Shown piece by piece: positions 1 through 10,051 of a stretch of DNA of 64,000 nucleotides (the first letter of the stretch is position 1; each line of letters opens with the position of its first letter). The DNA lies in contig NZ_CVSF01000019.1 in the NCBI RefSeq assembly GCF_001179925.1, positions 26,950 through 90,949 on the forward strand, written 5' to 3'. The position numbers and the translations under genes are program-made. The stretch comes from Candidatus Pelagibacter communis. GTDB taxonomy: Bacteria > Pseudomonadota > Alphaproteobacteria > Pelagibacterales > Pelagibacteraceae. The notes below the pieces were generated by a model. The model did not search any database. It was given only the letters and a program-made list of their open reading frames with translations, and was not told where the DNA came from.

Positions 1-80
1 ATTTTCGTTGGTAAATATAGCTTATTTAAGAAAAAAAACTGAAATCTTGTAAATATTATAATCGAATATAAATTTAGTTC

Positions 81-1952
81 ATGAAAAAAGATTTATCATA
101 TGATGTGGTAGTAATTGGTGGTGGTCATGCAGGATGTGAGGCAGCAGCTGCATCAGCTCGACTTGGAATTAACACTGCCCTATTCACTCACAATAAAAAT
201 ACCATAGGAGAAATGTCATGTAATCCTGCGATTGGTGGTTTAGGTAAAGGTCATTTGGTAAGAGAAATTGATGCTTTAGATGGGGTTATGGGTGAGGTTG
301 CCGATAAGTCTGGAATACAGTTTAGACTATTAAATAGAAGTAGAGGTCCAGCAGTGAGAGGACCAAGAACGCAATCTGATAGATCATTATATCGTAAATT
401 TATGCAAGAAAAACTTGTAAACTATTGTAATTTAAGCATTTTTTCTGATCCTGTAATTAAGTTTATTTTTGATAATAATGAAATAAGTGGATTTTTAACA
501 TTAAAAGGTAATAAAGTAAGTTGTAACAAGTTAATACTTACAACTGGCACATTTTTAAACGGCTTGATACATATTGGTGATGAAAGAACTCCTGCTGGTA
601 GATTTAATGAAAAGCCAAGCACTGGTTTAAGTGAGCAGTTAGAGAAATATAATTTTAAAATAGGTAGACTAAAAACTGGGACACCACCAAGGTTAGACTC
701 TAGAACTATTAATTTTGCAAAACTAGAAAAACAATTTGCAGATGATGATCCTTATTTTTTTTCTTTTTTAACTAAAAAAAATCTAAACAAACAAGTATCG
801 TGCTCTATGACTTATACGAATGAAAAGGTTCATAAGATTATAGAAAAGAATTTATCTAAAAGTGCAATGTACTCTGGTAGCATTCAAGGTGTTGGACCAA
901 GATATTGTCCCTCAATAGAAGATAAGATAGTAAAATTTGCCGATAAGACTAGACATCAGATATTTTTAGAGCCAGAGGGCTTGAATGATAACACAATCTA
1001 CCCAAATGGCATATCAACATCTCTACCAGAGGTTGTACAGCATGAAATATTAAATAATATCAACGGTTTAGAAAATGTTAAAGTGATTAGACCAGGATAT
1101 GCTATAGAATATGATTACGTAGACCCTAGAGAACTCTTTTTAACATTGGAGACTAAGAAAATAAAGAATCTATACCTTGCAGGTCAAATTAATGGAACCA
1201 CAGGATACGAAGAGGCTGCAGCCCAAGGTCTTATAGCTGGGATTAATGCTGCCCTCTCACTTAAAAGAATGGAGCCTTTTATACTTGATAGATCAGATGC
1301 ATATATTGGAGTAATGATTGATGATTTAGTAACTAAGGGTGTCGCTGAGCCATATAGAATGTTTACATCTAGAGCTGAATATAGATTAAGTCTTAGATCA
1401 GATAATGCTGACTTAAGACTTACTCACAAAGGAATTAATATTGGTTTAATTTCTAATAACAGAAAAGACATATTTGAGAATAAATTTCAAAAATTGAGCA
1501 AAATATCATTGCAGATGTCCAATTTAAATATTTCTCCCTCTAAAGCAGCGAAATTTGGTATTAAAATTGCTAAAGATGGTGTTTTTAGAACAGCTGAAGA
1601 AATATTAACTCAAAAAGATGTTAATATGAGCAAAATCAGAAATATTTGGCCTGAAATTCTTAATCATGGTGCTGAGATTGATGAACAGATAGAGATTAAC
1701 TCTCATTACAGAGGTTATTTGAAAAAGCAAAAAGCTGATATTCTTGCTTTTAAAAGAGATGAGAATCTCACTATCCCAGATAATATTGACTATGATCAAT
1801 TTTCAGGTCTTTCTAATGAGGTTAAAGCCAAGTTTAAAGAAATAAGACCAAAAACAATGGGTCAGGCATTAAGAATTGACGGAATTACTCCTGCAGCTGT
1901 ATATATTTTGTTGTCACATGTAAAAAGAAGGTCTATTAAGCATATAGCTTAA
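81..1952 (+). CDS. mnmG: MnmG (GidA), tRNA U34 carboxymethylaminomethyl modification enzyme
   Basis: FAD- and NADH-dependent subunit that, with MnmE, installs the 5-carboxymethylaminomethyl group on wobble U34 of tRNAs. The 623-aa product has the usual full length. A dinucleotide-binding [10 protein letters not shown] loop lies near residues 12-22, the GidA signature GPRYCPSIE near 275-283, and the second signature [16 protein letters not shown] near 368-383. The ATG at 81 directly precedes the conserved Rossmann strand. Its stop shares one base with the rsmG start (taATG), so the two are translationally coupled. The order mnmG-rsmG-parA-parB is the classical origin-proximal alphaproteobacterial cluster. 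Confidence 0.98.
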   Translation: MKKDLSYDVVVIGGGHAGCEAAAASARLGINTALFTHNKNTIGEMSCNPAIGGLGKGHLVREIDALDGVMGEVADKSGIQFRLLNRSRGPAVRGPRTQSDRSLYRKFMQEKLVNYCNLSIFSDPVIKFIFDNNEISGFLTLKGNKVSCNKLILTTGTFLNGLIHIGDERTPAGRFNEKPSTGLSEQLEKYNFKIGRLKTGTPPRLDSRTINFAKLEKQFADDDPYFFSFLTKKNLNKQVSCSMTYTNEKVHKIIEKNLSKSAMYSGSIQGVGPRYCPSIEDKIVKFADKTRHQIFLEPEGLNDNTIYPNGISTSLPEVVQHEILNNINGLENVKVIRPGYAIEYDYVDPRELFLTLETKKIKNLYLAGQINGTTGYEEAAAQGLIAGINAALSLKRMEPFILDRSDAYIGVMIDDLVTKGVAEPYRMFTSRAEYRLSLRSDNADLRLTHKGINIGLISNNRKDIFENKFQKLSKISLQMSNLNISPSKAAKFGIKIAKDGVFRTAEEILTQKDVNMSKIRNIWPEILNHGAEIDEQIEINSHYRGYLKKQKADILAFKRDENLTIPDNIDYDQFSGLSNEVKAKFKEIRPKTMGQALRIDGITPAAVYILLSHVKRRSIKHIA

Positions 1953-2602
1953 TGGATAAAGAAATTATAAAATATTACTCTAGACTCAATGGTTTAAATG
2001 TTTCACGTGAAACATTTGTAGATTTTGAGAATTTTATATCATTAATAATAGAAAAAAATAGAGATTTGAATATTATAAGCACTAAAAATTCAGGAATAGA
2101 AGAAATTAGACTAAGACACATTATAGATTCAGCACAAATAATTGATTTTGTTGATTTAAATTATAATACAACCACAGATTTAGGAACTGGAGGTGGAATG
2201 CCAGGAATTATTATTGCTATTATGCTAAAAAAAATAAAAAAAAATATGAAAATTCACTTATTTGAAAAAAGTTTTCATAAAAGTAATTTTTTAAAGGATG
2301 TTTCCAGAAAATTAAATTTGAAAACGGAAATTTTTCAAAAAAATATATTTGAGATGAAAAATATGGAGACCGGCACAATTATGTCGAGAGCATTTAAGCC
2401 TTTGCCGGTAGTTTTAGATTTAGTTTATGAAAATTTTTCAAAGTATAAGAACTTGATTTGTTTTATGGGTAAAAACGGGAGAGGTCTGTTTGAAAATGAA
2501 AAAAAAAAATGGGATTTAGAATATGAAGAGAAAAAAAGTTTAACTAGTGAGGACTCATTTATAATTAATATAAAAAAAATAGGAAAAAAAAAAACGAACT
2601 AA
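1952..2602 (+). CDS. rsmG: RsmG (GidB), 16S rRNA m7G527 methyltransferase
   Basis: SAM-dependent methyltransferase that modifies G527 of 16S rRNA. The 216-aa protein has the SAM-binding loop DLGTGGGMPG near residues 75-84 and a MSRAFKPL motif near 144, both typical of GidB. The N-terminal NVSRETF segment is family-conserved, and here its codons spell the partition site parS (1999-2014). The gene overlaps the mnmG stop by one base and ends 10 bases before parA. The 3' end is very A-rich and encodes a lysine-rich tail of uncertain importance. Confidence 0.97.
   Translation: MDKEIIKYYSRLNGLNVSRETFVDFENFISLIIEKNRDLNIISTKNSGIEEIRLRHIIDSAQIIDFVDLNYNTTTDLGTGGGMPGIIIAIMLKKIKKNMKIHLFEKSFHKSNFLKDVSRKLNLKTEIFQKNIFEMKNMETGTIMSRAFKPLPVVLDLVYENFSKYKNLICFMGKNGRGLFENEKKKWDLEYEEKKSLTSEDSFIINIKKIGKKKTN
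1999..2014. promoter_or_regulatory. parS: parS centromere-like site inside rsmG
   Basis: A perfect 16-bp palindrome, TGTTTCACGTGAAACA, identical to the bacterial parS consensus bound by ParB. It lies wholly within rsmG codons for Val-Ser-Arg-Glu-Thr, about 600 bp upstream of parA. No second copy was noticed in the window, though this was a visual search. Confidence 0.93.
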
Positions 2603-2612
2603 CAAAGGTATT

Positions 2613-3407
2613 GTGCAAATTATTTCTGTAATAAATCAAAAGGGTGGGGTTGGCAAAACAACAACCGTAATTAATCTTGCTGCGGGTTTGTCTCAACAGA
2701 ATAAAAAAATTTTAGTTATAGATCTAGACCCTCAAGGAAATGCTACAACTGGTTTGGGATTATCTAATATGGAAAATTCAAGTGATACTATTTATGGAGT
2801 ATTGAATGGTACAAAAGATATTATTGAAATTATAAAAAAAACTAAATTTAAAAATTTAGATATTATTACGTCAAATGTAGATTTGTCTGGATTAGAAGTA
2901 GAAACAGCAGATGATAGTGATAGAGCATTTATATTAAAGCGTAAATTATCCGCTTATTTAAATGATTCTAGAGAATTTTATGATTATATACTTATTGATT
3001 GCCCTCCATCATTAAGTTTATTAACGGTCATGGCTCTTGTTTGTTCAAATTCACTTTTGGTACCTCTTCAGGCCGAATTTTTTGCTTTAGAGGGTCTTAC
3101 CCAGTTGATGAAAACTATTGAACGTATAAAAGTGAGTCTAAATCCTAGCTTAAAGATTAGAGGAATATTATTAACTATGTATGATAAAAGAAACAAACTT
3201 TCATCTCAAGTTGAAAAAGAAGCAAGAGATTATTTTAAGGAAAAGGTTTATTCAACTGTAATTCCAAGAAATGTTAGATTATCAGAAGCTCCATCACACG
3301 GTATGCCCGTTTTAATATATGATAAATCTTGTCCAGGCAGTAAATCTTATTTTAATTTTACAGATGAATTTATTAGCCAAGAGACATCCATTGGGAGTGC
3401 TGCTTAA
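2613..3407 (+). CDS. parA: ParA/Soj chromosome-partitioning ATPase
   Basis: Walker-type partition ATPase that binds DNA non-specifically and moves ParB-parS complexes to segregate origins. The 264-aa protein has the deviant Walker A KGGVGKTTT near residues 10-18, DLDPQGNATTGLG near 38-50 (A' motif), and DYILIDCPPSLSLLT near 121-135 (Walker B). Translation appears to start at GTG 2613, because the conserved MQIISVINQKGGVGK start follows at once and rsmG ends 10 bases upstream. Its stop overlaps the parB ATG by one base. Confidence 0.97.
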   Translation: MQIISVINQKGGVGKTTTVINLAAGLSQQNKKILVIDLDPQGNATTGLGLSNMENSSDTIYGVLNGTKDIIEIIKKTKFKNLDIITSNVDLSGLEVETADDSDRAFILKRKLSAYLNDSREFYDYILIDCPPSLSLLTVMALVCSNSLLVPLQAEFFALEGLTQLMKTIERIKVSLNPSLKIRGILLTMYDKRNKLSSQVEKEARDYFKEKVYSTVIPRNVRLSEAPSHGMPVLIYDKSCPGSKSYFNFTDEFISQETSIGSAA

Positions 3408-4255
3408 TGGATTCTAATAAAATAAAAAAAGGTTTAGGCAGAGGCCTTTCCTCTTTAATCGGTGAGTCAAAGACTGAAATTCAAAAAAATCAATTATCAA
3501 TTAGTGATTTAGTTCCCAATAAATATCAACCAAGAAAGATTTTTGATGAATCTAATTTAGATGAATTAGCCAAATCTATTGCAGAAAGAGGTATGATACA
3601 ACCAATCGTCGTGAGAGTATCGAACGATAATAAATCAAAATATGAAATAATAGCAGGCGAAAGAAGATGGTTAGCTGCACAAAAAGCTGGTCTTCATAAT
3701 GTTCCAGTTGTGATTACCGAGGCAGATGATTTAAAATCTTTAGAATTTGCTATCGTTGAAAATGTTCAAAGACACGATCTAAATCCTCTCGAAGAAGCAC
3801 AAGGTTATAAACGGCTGATCGATGAATTTTCTTATGATCAAGAAAAAGTGTCAAAATTTATTGGTAAAAGTAGAAGTTATATAGCAAATTCTTTAAGACT
3901 TCTTACGTTGCCGGACGATGTTATAAAATTAATTGAGTTACAAAAATTAACGGCTGGACATGCAAAAATTTTAGTTGGTCTTGACAATGCAAATTTTGTT
4001 GCAAATAAAATAATAGAAAAGAAACTTTCTGTGAGACAAACAGAAAATTATGTAAAAATTTTTAAAAGTAAAAAACATAAAATTAATAATCAAAAAGATG
4101 CAAACATTAAAGATTTAGAAAAACTTATCTCTGAAAAAATCGGCTTAAATGTAATCATTAAAAACAATAAGAGAAATCAAGGAACAATAACATTCTCTTA
4201 TAAGGAAATAGATCAATTAAATAAAATAATCGAAATTATTAAAACTAATTATTAG
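3407..4255 (+). CDS. parB: ParB/Spo0J CTPase, parS-binding partition protein
   Basis: Centromere-binding protein that loads on parS and spreads as a CTP-dependent clamp, working with ParA. The 282-aa protein begins with the GLGRGLSSLIG peptide that contacts ParA. It then has the ParB/Srx domain with the CTP-binding GERRW motif near residues 83-87 and ENVQRHDLNPLEEA near 118-131, and a central helix-turn-helix with KSRSYIANSLRLL near 160. The C-terminal dimerisation part is lysine-rich. It ends four bases before the convergent holA stop with no visible terminator between. Confidence 0.97.
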   Translation: MDSNKIKKGLGRGLSSLIGESKTEIQKNQLSISDLVPNKYQPRKIFDESNLDELAKSIAERGMIQPIVVRVSNDNKSKYEIIAGERRWLAAQKAGLHNVPVVITEADDLKSLEFAIVENVQRHDLNPLEEAQGYKRLIDEFSYDQEKVSKFIGKSRSYIANSLRLLTLPDDVIKLIELQKLTAGHAKILVGLDNANFVANKIIEKKLSVRQTENYVKIFKSKKHKINNQKDANIKDLEKLISEKIGLNVIIKNNKRNQGTITFSYKEIDQLNKIIEIIKTNY

Positions 4256-4259
4256 TTTG

Positions 4260-5240
4260 TCATAAGTTCTCGTATATAAAATTATTTATGATTTGATTTG
4301 ATATTTGTGAGTGTTTTTTTACTAATAATTCTATTTTATTTATTTGACCTATCATTTTTTTTATCTGATCTAAAGATAATGTATTAAGCTGTTTTTTTAT
4401 GATCTCTTTGTCTTTCCAAAAAATTTGAGGTTTAAAAGATGATATAACAAGATTTAAGTTTTTATTATCTTCTAACCCAGTAGACAATTTCTTTAATCTC
4501 TTTAGTTTATTTAAAAATGTTCTTATTAAAATAATATTATCTTCTGAAGATTGATTATTCTCATTAAGAATATTTATTGTTTGTTTTTTATTTTTTGCCA
4601 AACATTGATCTACTAATTCTGAAAAGTTGTAATTTTCTGATAAATTTGTAAGTTTTAAGATCTCATCTAATTCAATAGTTTTTTTTTGTTTGCTGAAATT
4701 TTCGATTTTGTGTAATTCATTTTTTAAATTGATCCTATTACCTTTTGACCTTTCAATAATGTAGTTTAATGATTGAGGTGATATATTTATTTTTTTAGAT
4801 CTTAAAAAATTTTGTGCTAAAAACATTAGAGATTGAAATGTATCTTCGTAAAATGGAACACAAAATACATTATTATCTTTCTCAAAAAAATTTCTTAACT
4901 TCGATCTTTTTTCTAGAATATTTGATTTAATTATAATTTTAGTCCCTGTAATTTTTTTTAAAACTAAATCTTTAATAATTTCTAAAATTTTATCAGATCC
5001 ACGATTTATAATTATTAATTTTTCTTCATCAAAAAATGATTTAGTATATAGACTTTCTATAAAACTATTCAAATTTGAAATAATCTCATTTTCATCATAA
5101 GAAAAAATATTTTTTACAAATTTAGGTTTTAAAATATTATCTATCGTTTCTTCAATCAAACCAGAATTTACTCCATATAGTAAATAGAAGTTTATTTTAT
5201 CATTTAAATTTTTCGAAAGATCTGGGAGTTTTACAATCAT
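4260..5240 (-). CDS. holA: HolA, DNA polymerase III delta subunit
   Basis: Delta subunit of the clamp loader, which opens the DnaN sliding clamp. The 326-aa protein is strongly diverged but has the delta architecture: an N-terminal AAA+-like fold with YLLYGVNSGLIEE near residues 19-31, in place of a working P-loop, and helical middle and C-terminal domains. Identification also rests on context, because lptE-holA adjacency downstream of leuS is conserved in many proteobacteria. Its start overlaps the lptE stop by 4 bases (ATGA), so the genes are probably co-translated. Confidence 0.88.
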   Translation of the reverse strand: MIVKLPDLSKNLNDKINFYLLYGVNSGLIEETIDNILKPKFVKNIFSYDENEIISNLNSFIESLYTKSFFDEEKLIIINRGSDKILEIIKDLVLKKITGTKIIIKSNILEKRSKLRNFFEKDNNVFCVPFYEDTFQSLMFLAQNFLRSKKINISPQSLNYIIERSKGNRINLKNELHKIENFSKQKKTIELDEILKLTNLSENYNFSELVDQCLAKNKKQTINILNENNQSSEDNIILIRTFLNKLKRLKKLSTGLEDNKNLNLVISSFKPQIFWKDKEIIKKQLNTLSLDQIKKMIGQINKIELLVKKHSQISNQIINNFIYENL

Positions 5241-5695
5241 GATAAGTTTAAAAATAAAAGTATTTCTTCAGAAGATTTATTAATCAAATTATTTTTGATT
5301 TCATTTTGATATTGTGAAAGTTCAAATTTGTTATTTCTATTATTATAAGAAAATTCATTTAAAAAATTCTTTGAACTAATAATTTTATCATCTTTTTTAA
5401 TTATTAATTCTATTTTTAAAATTGATCGATATGTTTCTATTTGTCCCTTTGAATTTTTAGAAGTCTCTTTTATTTCAAAATTAGTTTTTAATGTTAAGTC
5501 ATTTTCGCTAAAACTATCTTTCTTTTCTTTTAGACCTACAATTTTGATGATTTGTCTATTTATTCTTTTATCTCCAACTATGTTAATATTTTTAAATTCT
5601 AAGAATAATTTATCATTTTTAATATAAATAGGTTTATAACCGCAGGATGTGCTTATGAATAATGTGAATATGACTAAAATATTCGCTATTTTCAT
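5237..5695 (-). CDS. lptE: LptE, LPS-assembly lipoprotein
   Basis: Outer-membrane lipoprotein that plugs the LptD barrel during lipopolysaccharide export. The 152-aa product starts with a lipoprotein signal ending in [10 protein letters not shown], with the lipidated Cys at about residue 18; the CGY..P start after the lipobox is characteristic of LptE. The rest is charged and beta-rich, as expected for the small alpha/beta fold. It sits in the leuS-lptE-holA order, with 4-base overlaps on both sides. The sequence is fast-evolving, so the call depends partly on context. Confidence 0.85.
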   Translation of the reverse strand: MKIANILVIFTLFISTSCGYKPIYIKNDKLFLEFKNINIVGDKRINRQIIKIVGLKEKKDSFSENDLTLKTNFEIKETSKNSKGQIETYRSILKIELIIKKDDKIISSKNFLNEFSYNNRNNKFELSQYQNEIKNNLINKSSEEILLFLNLS

Positions 5696-8232
5696 TTTAT
5701 TATATAATTTAGTATTTTATTTGGCACAAAAACTTTTTTTACAACATCTTTATTCTTTATGAAATTTTGAATTTTATCATTATTTTTTATGATTGTTAAA
5801 ATTTCTTTTTCATTTGCATCTTTTTTTATTTGAATAATTTCTCTTTTTTTACCATTTATTTGGATAACTATATTTACTTTTTCCTCATCTAAAAGTTTTT
5901 TATCATATTTTGGCCAATCAATATTTTCTTTAAAACCTAAATCAACTAAACATTCATTAGCAAAATGAGGTATTACTGGAGAAAAGCAGACAAGAATTTT
6001 TTTATAGTTTTCCTCAAGGTTATTTAAATTTTTATTTTTTTTTATAAAATCAATTAAAAAATTATATGATTCATACATATTAGCAATAATCACGTTATAA
6101 TTAAATTTCTCTAGATTAATTGTGATTTTTGATATGATTTGATTTGTAAATTTATCAATTTCATTGTTTTGTTTTTCTTTATTTTCGTTAGAAATTTTAA
6201 TTTTTATTTCTTTATGTAAAGACCAAAGTTTTTGAATAAATTTGTATGAAGATATCATGCCTTGTTCAGACCATTGAACATCTTTTTCAGGTGGACTATC
6301 AGATAAAATAAATAACCTAACAGAGTCAGCTCCATAATTTTTAATTATAAATTCAGGATCAATTACATTTTTTTTAGATTTTGACATTGATTCCGATGGT
6401 CCTACTTTTACTGGTTTGTCTAGTTTACCTTTCACAAAAAATTGATTATCTATTTTTTCTATTTCATCTGGGCTTAACCAATTATTTTTTTCATCTTTAT
6501 ACGTTTCATGACAAACCATACCCTGTGTAAATAAACTTTGAAATGGTTCAGTAATATTGAAGTTATTGTTTTCATAATTTATTGCTCTCATAAAAAACCT
6601 TGAATAAAGTAGATGTAATATTGCATGTTCTACACCACCAATGTACTGATCAACAGGCATCCAATAATCAATGTCCTCCTTTTTAAAGCCATGATTATTC
6701 TCGTTTGGAGAGCAAAATCTTAGATAATACCACGACGAACAAACGAAAGTATCCAATGTGTCTGTTTCTCTGATTAATTTTTTTCCATCAATAATAACTT
6801 CTTTCCAATTTTTCTGGCTATCCAAGGGATTACCTTTAACTTTAAGGTTAATCTTTTCAGGAAGTTTTACAGGTAACATTGATTTTGGAATTGCATGTAC
6901 TTGCCCTTTATCATCGTATGCTACAGGTATTGGACATCCCCAATATCTTTGACGAGATACACCCCAATCTTTTAATCTAAAATTAATTTTCTTTTTACCC
7001 AGATTTTTTTCTTCTAAAACCTTGATTGTTTCAATAACAGAATTTGTTGGTGCTTCATAACCATTTAAAAATTTTGAATTTATAATAATTCCCGGTCCAG
7101 CATATGCTTCATTTGAAACCTTAAAATTTTCATCTTTATCATAAGGTCTAACAACGGTTTTGATTTGTAATTTATATTTTTTAGCAAAATCAAAATCTCG
7201 TTGATCATGCCCTGGGCATCCAAAAACAGCTCCAAATCCATAATCCATTAAAACAAAATTAGCAAAGTAAACAGGTACTTTTTGTGAAGTATCCAGAGGA
7301 TTTATTGCCTCAAGATTAGTTTTGAAACCAATTTTATCTCCTACTGCAATAGCTTCTTCTGTTGTTCCTGTTTTCGAGCACTCTTCTTTAAATTTTAAGA
7401 ATTCTTTATTGTCTTTAAAATAATTGGATATTGGATGATCAACAGATACAGCTAAAAATGAAAAGCCAAACAAAGTATCCGGTCTAGTAGTAAAACACTT
7501 AATATTATCTACAGGCAGATCACCCTTTACTTTGAATTCTATTTCACATCCAAAAGATTTTCCAATCCAGTTTTTTTGCATAGTTTTTACTTTGTTTGGC
7601 CATTTGTCCAGTTTATCGAGACCATCCAATAGTTCTTGAGAAAATTTGGAAATGTTAAAAAACCACTGATTTAATTTTTTTCTTTCTACTACAGCTCCAG
7701 AACGCCAACCTTTACCATCAATTACCTGTTCATTAGCTAAAACTGTTTGATCTACTGGATCCCAATTCACATAATTTTCTTTTCTATAAACTAATTTTTT
7801 CTCAAGTAGTTCTAAAAAAAAAGTTTGTTGATGTTTATAATATTCTTCTGAGCAAGTTGAAATTTCTCTGTCCCAATCAATTGAAAGACCTAGTTTTTTA
7901 AGTTGATTTTTCATTGTGTTAATATTTGTATTTGTCCAGACTTTTGGATCTAAATTATTATCTCTAGCAGCATTTTCTGCTGGCATGCCAAAAGCGTCCC
8001 ATCCCATAGGATGTAAGACATTAAAACCAAGGAGTCCTTTATATCTAGCTAGTACATCACCAATGGTATAATTTCTGACATGACCCATATGAATTTTCCC
8101 TGACGGATAAGGAAACATTTCTAGGCAATAAAATTTCTTTTTTTTTTTATTTATAACTGTTTTAAAGGATTTATTATCTTCCCAATATTTTTGCCATTTT
8201 TTTTCAATATCTTGAAAATTGTATCTACTCAT
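5692..8232 (-). CDS. leuS: LeuS, leucyl-tRNA synthetase
   Basis: Class I aminoacyl-tRNA synthetase that charges tRNA-Leu. The 846-aa protein has the HIGH-type motif [15 protein letters not shown] near residues 42-56, a CP1 editing domain in the middle (the T-rich [10 protein letters not shown] stretch near 248), and the KMSKS loop as MSKSKKN near 616-622. Length is normal for the bacterial enzyme. It is the first gene of the leuS-lptE-holA operon. The 50 bases upstream separate it from the DUF3576 lipoprotein gene and show no clear promoter. Confidence 0.98.
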   Translation of the reverse strand: MSRYNFQDIEKKWQKYWEDNKSFKTVINKKKKKFYCLEMFPYPSGKIHMGHVRNYTIGDVLARYKGLLGFNVLHPMGWDAFGMPAENAARDNNLDPKVWTNTNINTMKNQLKKLGLSIDWDREISTCSEEYYKHQQTFFLELLEKKLVYRKENYVNWDPVDQTVLANEQVIDGKGWRSGAVVERKKLNQWFFNISKFSQELLDGLDKLDKWPNKVKTMQKNWIGKSFGCEIEFKVKGDLPVDNIKCFTTRPDTLFGFSFLAVSVDHPISNYFKDNKEFLKFKEECSKTGTTEEAIAVGDKIGFKTNLEAINPLDTSQKVPVYFANFVLMDYGFGAVFGCPGHDQRDFDFAKKYKLQIKTVVRPYDKDENFKVSNEAYAGPGIIINSKFLNGYEAPTNSVIETIKVLEEKNLGKKKINFRLKDWGVSRQRYWGCPIPVAYDDKGQVHAIPKSMLPVKLPEKINLKVKGNPLDSQKNWKEVIIDGKKLIRETDTLDTFVCSSWYYLRFCSPNENNHGFKKEDIDYWMPVDQYIGGVEHAILHLLYSRFFMRAINYENNNFNITEPFQSLFTQGMVCHETYKDEKNNWLSPDEIEKIDNQFFVKGKLDKPVKVGPSESMSKSKKNVIDPEFIIKNYGADSVRLFILSDSPPEKDVQWSEQGMISSYKFIQKLWSLHKEIKIKISNENKEKQNNEIDKFTNQIISKITINLEKFNYNVIIANMYESYNFLIDFIKKNKNLNNLEENYKKILVCFSPVIPHFANECLVDLGFKENIDWPKYDKKLLDEEKVNIVIQINGKKREIIQIKKDANEKEILTIIKNNDKIQNFIKNKDVVKKVFVPNKILNYIIK

Positions 8233-8283
8233 TAAAATTATGAATTAAAATTAATTTAATTTTTGAATTTTCTGCAATTTTAC

Positions 8284-8817
8284 CTACTCCGAATTTTTTT
8301 TCTTTTTAGCAAGATCCTCTTTTTCATATAGTGCAGCCATCTTTAAAATTTTTTTTGAAATTTCATTTTCTACAGCTTTACTCTTTATCTCAGAAATTTT
8401 ACATTTATTATTTGTATTACATTTTTTTTCGTGAAGAGTAATTTTAAGTGCATCTGACCTAATTTCGTTTGATAAGAATTTTATAGTAATTTTGTAAAAT
8501 TCATTTAAGTTTTGATTGTCACTAGATATCCAATCTGTAATTATAATTCCTCCAGAATAATTTGCATTTAAAAGTGGTGCAAATTCCAAAACATCCAAAC
8601 TCGCTCTCCATATGGGATTAGAGCTAGCAAACTGAAAATTAGTACTTCTTTTTCCAATATTTGACAGTTTAAACCCTCTACCTTCTTCAAGATTTTTCTT
8701 AACTCTTTCCTCTGGATTAGGTGAAACTTTTCTTGCATCAGTAGGTCTATATATTCCGCAGCTAGTTATTAAAAAAATGCAGAATAACAAAATTAGTTTT
8801 TTAAGATTTGAGATCAT
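8284..8817 (-). CDS. DUF3576-family lipoprotein of unknown function
   Basis: A 177-aa predicted lipoprotein. It has a hydrophobic signal (residues about 5-18) ending in LITSCGIYRP, with Cys about residue 20 as the lipidation site. The mature part contains NPIWRASLDVLEFAPL and SGGIIITDWIS, which I recognise as the DUF3576 family found upstream of leuS in alphaproteobacteria. Its place before leuS-lptE suggests an envelope role, perhaps in outer-membrane assembly, but that is inference only. The tail is very lysine-rich. Confidence 0.8.
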   Translation of the reverse strand: MISNLKKLILLFCIFLITSCGIYRPTDARKVSPNPEERVKKNLEEGRGFKLSNIGKRSTNFQFASSNPIWRASLDVLEFAPLLNANYSGGIIITDWISSDNQNLNEFYKITIKFLSNEIRSDALKITLHEKKCNTNNKCKISEIKSKAVENEISKKILKMAALYEKEDLAKKKKNSE

Positions 8818-9010
8818 ATGATTAATATAAACTGTAATATTGTGAGGTTTAGCATAAATAGTACATAAAAATAGGCTTTTAATAACTACATTGTTGTAAA
8901 AATGTCACAAATCTGAATTTATATTAATTTTATACATCGGAAACATGGATAAATGGCGAATTTTTTATAATTTACAGACATATTTATAAATATAACAAAA
9001 GGATATATAG
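8818..9010 (+). promoter_or_regulatory. Intergenic promoter region of the porin gene
   Basis: At 193 bp this is one of the longest gene-free stretches in the window. It lies between the divergent DUF3576 lipoprotein and porin genes. A perfect -10 hexamer TATAAT is at 8966-8971, about 40 bases before the ATG, but no good -35 stands 16-18 bases upstream. An AAAGGA ribosome-binding site lies at 8998-9003. No small ORF or RNA gene was recognised. Confidence 0.45.
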
Positions 9011-9994
9011 ATGAATATCAAGAAAATAGGAATGACAGCTCTAGCTGGTTCATTAGTAGCAATGGGTGCTAATGCTGCAGAGATGTCAGTAAGTGGTAAC
9101 GCAAAAGTTACTTACGTTACAAATAGCGGTGGAAGTGATTCCATGAAAGACAGCTTAACTGGTAGTCCAATTGGATTCGATCAGTTTTTAGGTTTTAATG
9201 GTTCTGCAGATAATGATATTGGAACAATTAGCTTATACACTGGTATGAATACAGACACTATGGCTCAGTCTTCTGCTAAATTAACAATAGATATGGGTGA
9301 CGCTGGTTTAATCGGTTTTGACGGTGGAACAGCATCATACGGTCTTAACGCTCACAAAGATATGCTACCTAGAGCAGCCGGAGCTGAACAAGCTTGGGAC
9401 GATACTGCTGGTGATGCATATACATCAGGTGAAGCTACAACTGGAAATATTGCATATGTAAATTCTTTCGAAGGATTTGATTTACAATTAGTATATGCTA
9501 AAAACGGTGGTGGTAACTCTTCAGATGACGGTCAAACAGCCGCTGGTGATGATTCAGATAAAACTATCGTAGTTAAAACTAGTTCTTTAATGGACGGTTT
9601 AACTGTAGGTGTTGGTCATGGTAAAATTGATGACTCAACTTCAGTAGATACTGAAAAACAATCATTAGCATTTGCTAAATATGCAGTTGGTTCAGTTACA
9701 TTAGGAGCACAAATGGCTGATCACAATAAAGCTGGTGACGATGAGCAAATCACAATGTTAGGTATTGCTGTTAACATTAATGAAAACATGTCTTTATCTT
9801 ACAACCAAAGAGAAGTTAAACTTGGTGACCAAGTAGTATCTGCAACTTCAGATCATGAAGATACAGGTATTGCTGCTTCATACACAATGGGTGGTATGAC
9901 TGTTTCAGCTTTCAAGAACGAAGCTGATAACGTAGGTGGAACTGCTGGTAAAACTGACCAGAGAACACAAGTTACTTTATCTTTTGCGTTTTAA
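9011..9994 (+). CDS. Gram-negative porin, outer-membrane beta-barrel
   Basis: A 327-aa outer-membrane porin for passive uptake of small solutes. A classic signal peptide occupies residues 1-22 (cleavage after GANA, mature AEMSVSGNAK). The body is Gly/Asp/Thr-rich with alternating beta-strand patterning, and the chain ends in Phe (LSFAF), the usual BAM recognition residue. Codon use is visibly less AT-biased than its neighbours, as expected of a highly expressed gene. It has its own upstream region, a good Shine-Dalgarno and a strong terminator, so it is probably monocistronic. Substrate specificity cannot be read from the sequence. Confidence 0.9.
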   Translation: MNIKKIGMTALAGSLVAMGANAAEMSVSGNAKVTYVTNSGGSDSMKDSLTGSPIGFDQFLGFNGSADNDIGTISLYTGMNTDTMAQSSAKLTIDMGDAGLIGFDGGTASYGLNAHKDMLPRAAGAEQAWDDTAGDAYTSGEATTGNIAYVNSFEGFDLQLVYAKNGGGNSSDDGQTAAGDDSDKTIVVKTSSLMDGLTVGVGHGKIDDSTSVDTEKQSLAFAKYAVGSVTLGAQMADHNKAGDDEQITMLGIAVNINENMSLSYNQREVKLGDQVVSATSDHEDTGIAASYTMGGMTVSAFKNEADNVGGTAGKTDQRTQVTLSFAF

Positions 9995-10020
9995 TTAAAA
10001 AGATAGTTTAAAAGAATTAA

Positions 10021-10051
10021 AAACCCCCTAATTTTTAGGGGGTTTTTTTTT
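10021..10051. terminator. Bidirectional intrinsic terminator after the porin gene
   Basis: A 10-bp perfect stem (AAACCCCCTA at 10021-10030 with TAGGGGGTTT at 10036-10045) and 5-base loop are followed by a T run to 10051. Read on the minus strand, the same hairpin follows the stop of the convergent sulfotransferase gene and has its own shorter T run, so it probably serves both genes. Confidence 0.93.

Noticed and set aside
1..80. Possible end of mnmE at the left edge, from a frame reading IFVGK
   Set aside because: The normal end is FCIGK followed by a stop, whereas here the Cys is missing and the frame runs on to a stop at 40-42. Too short to support a call.
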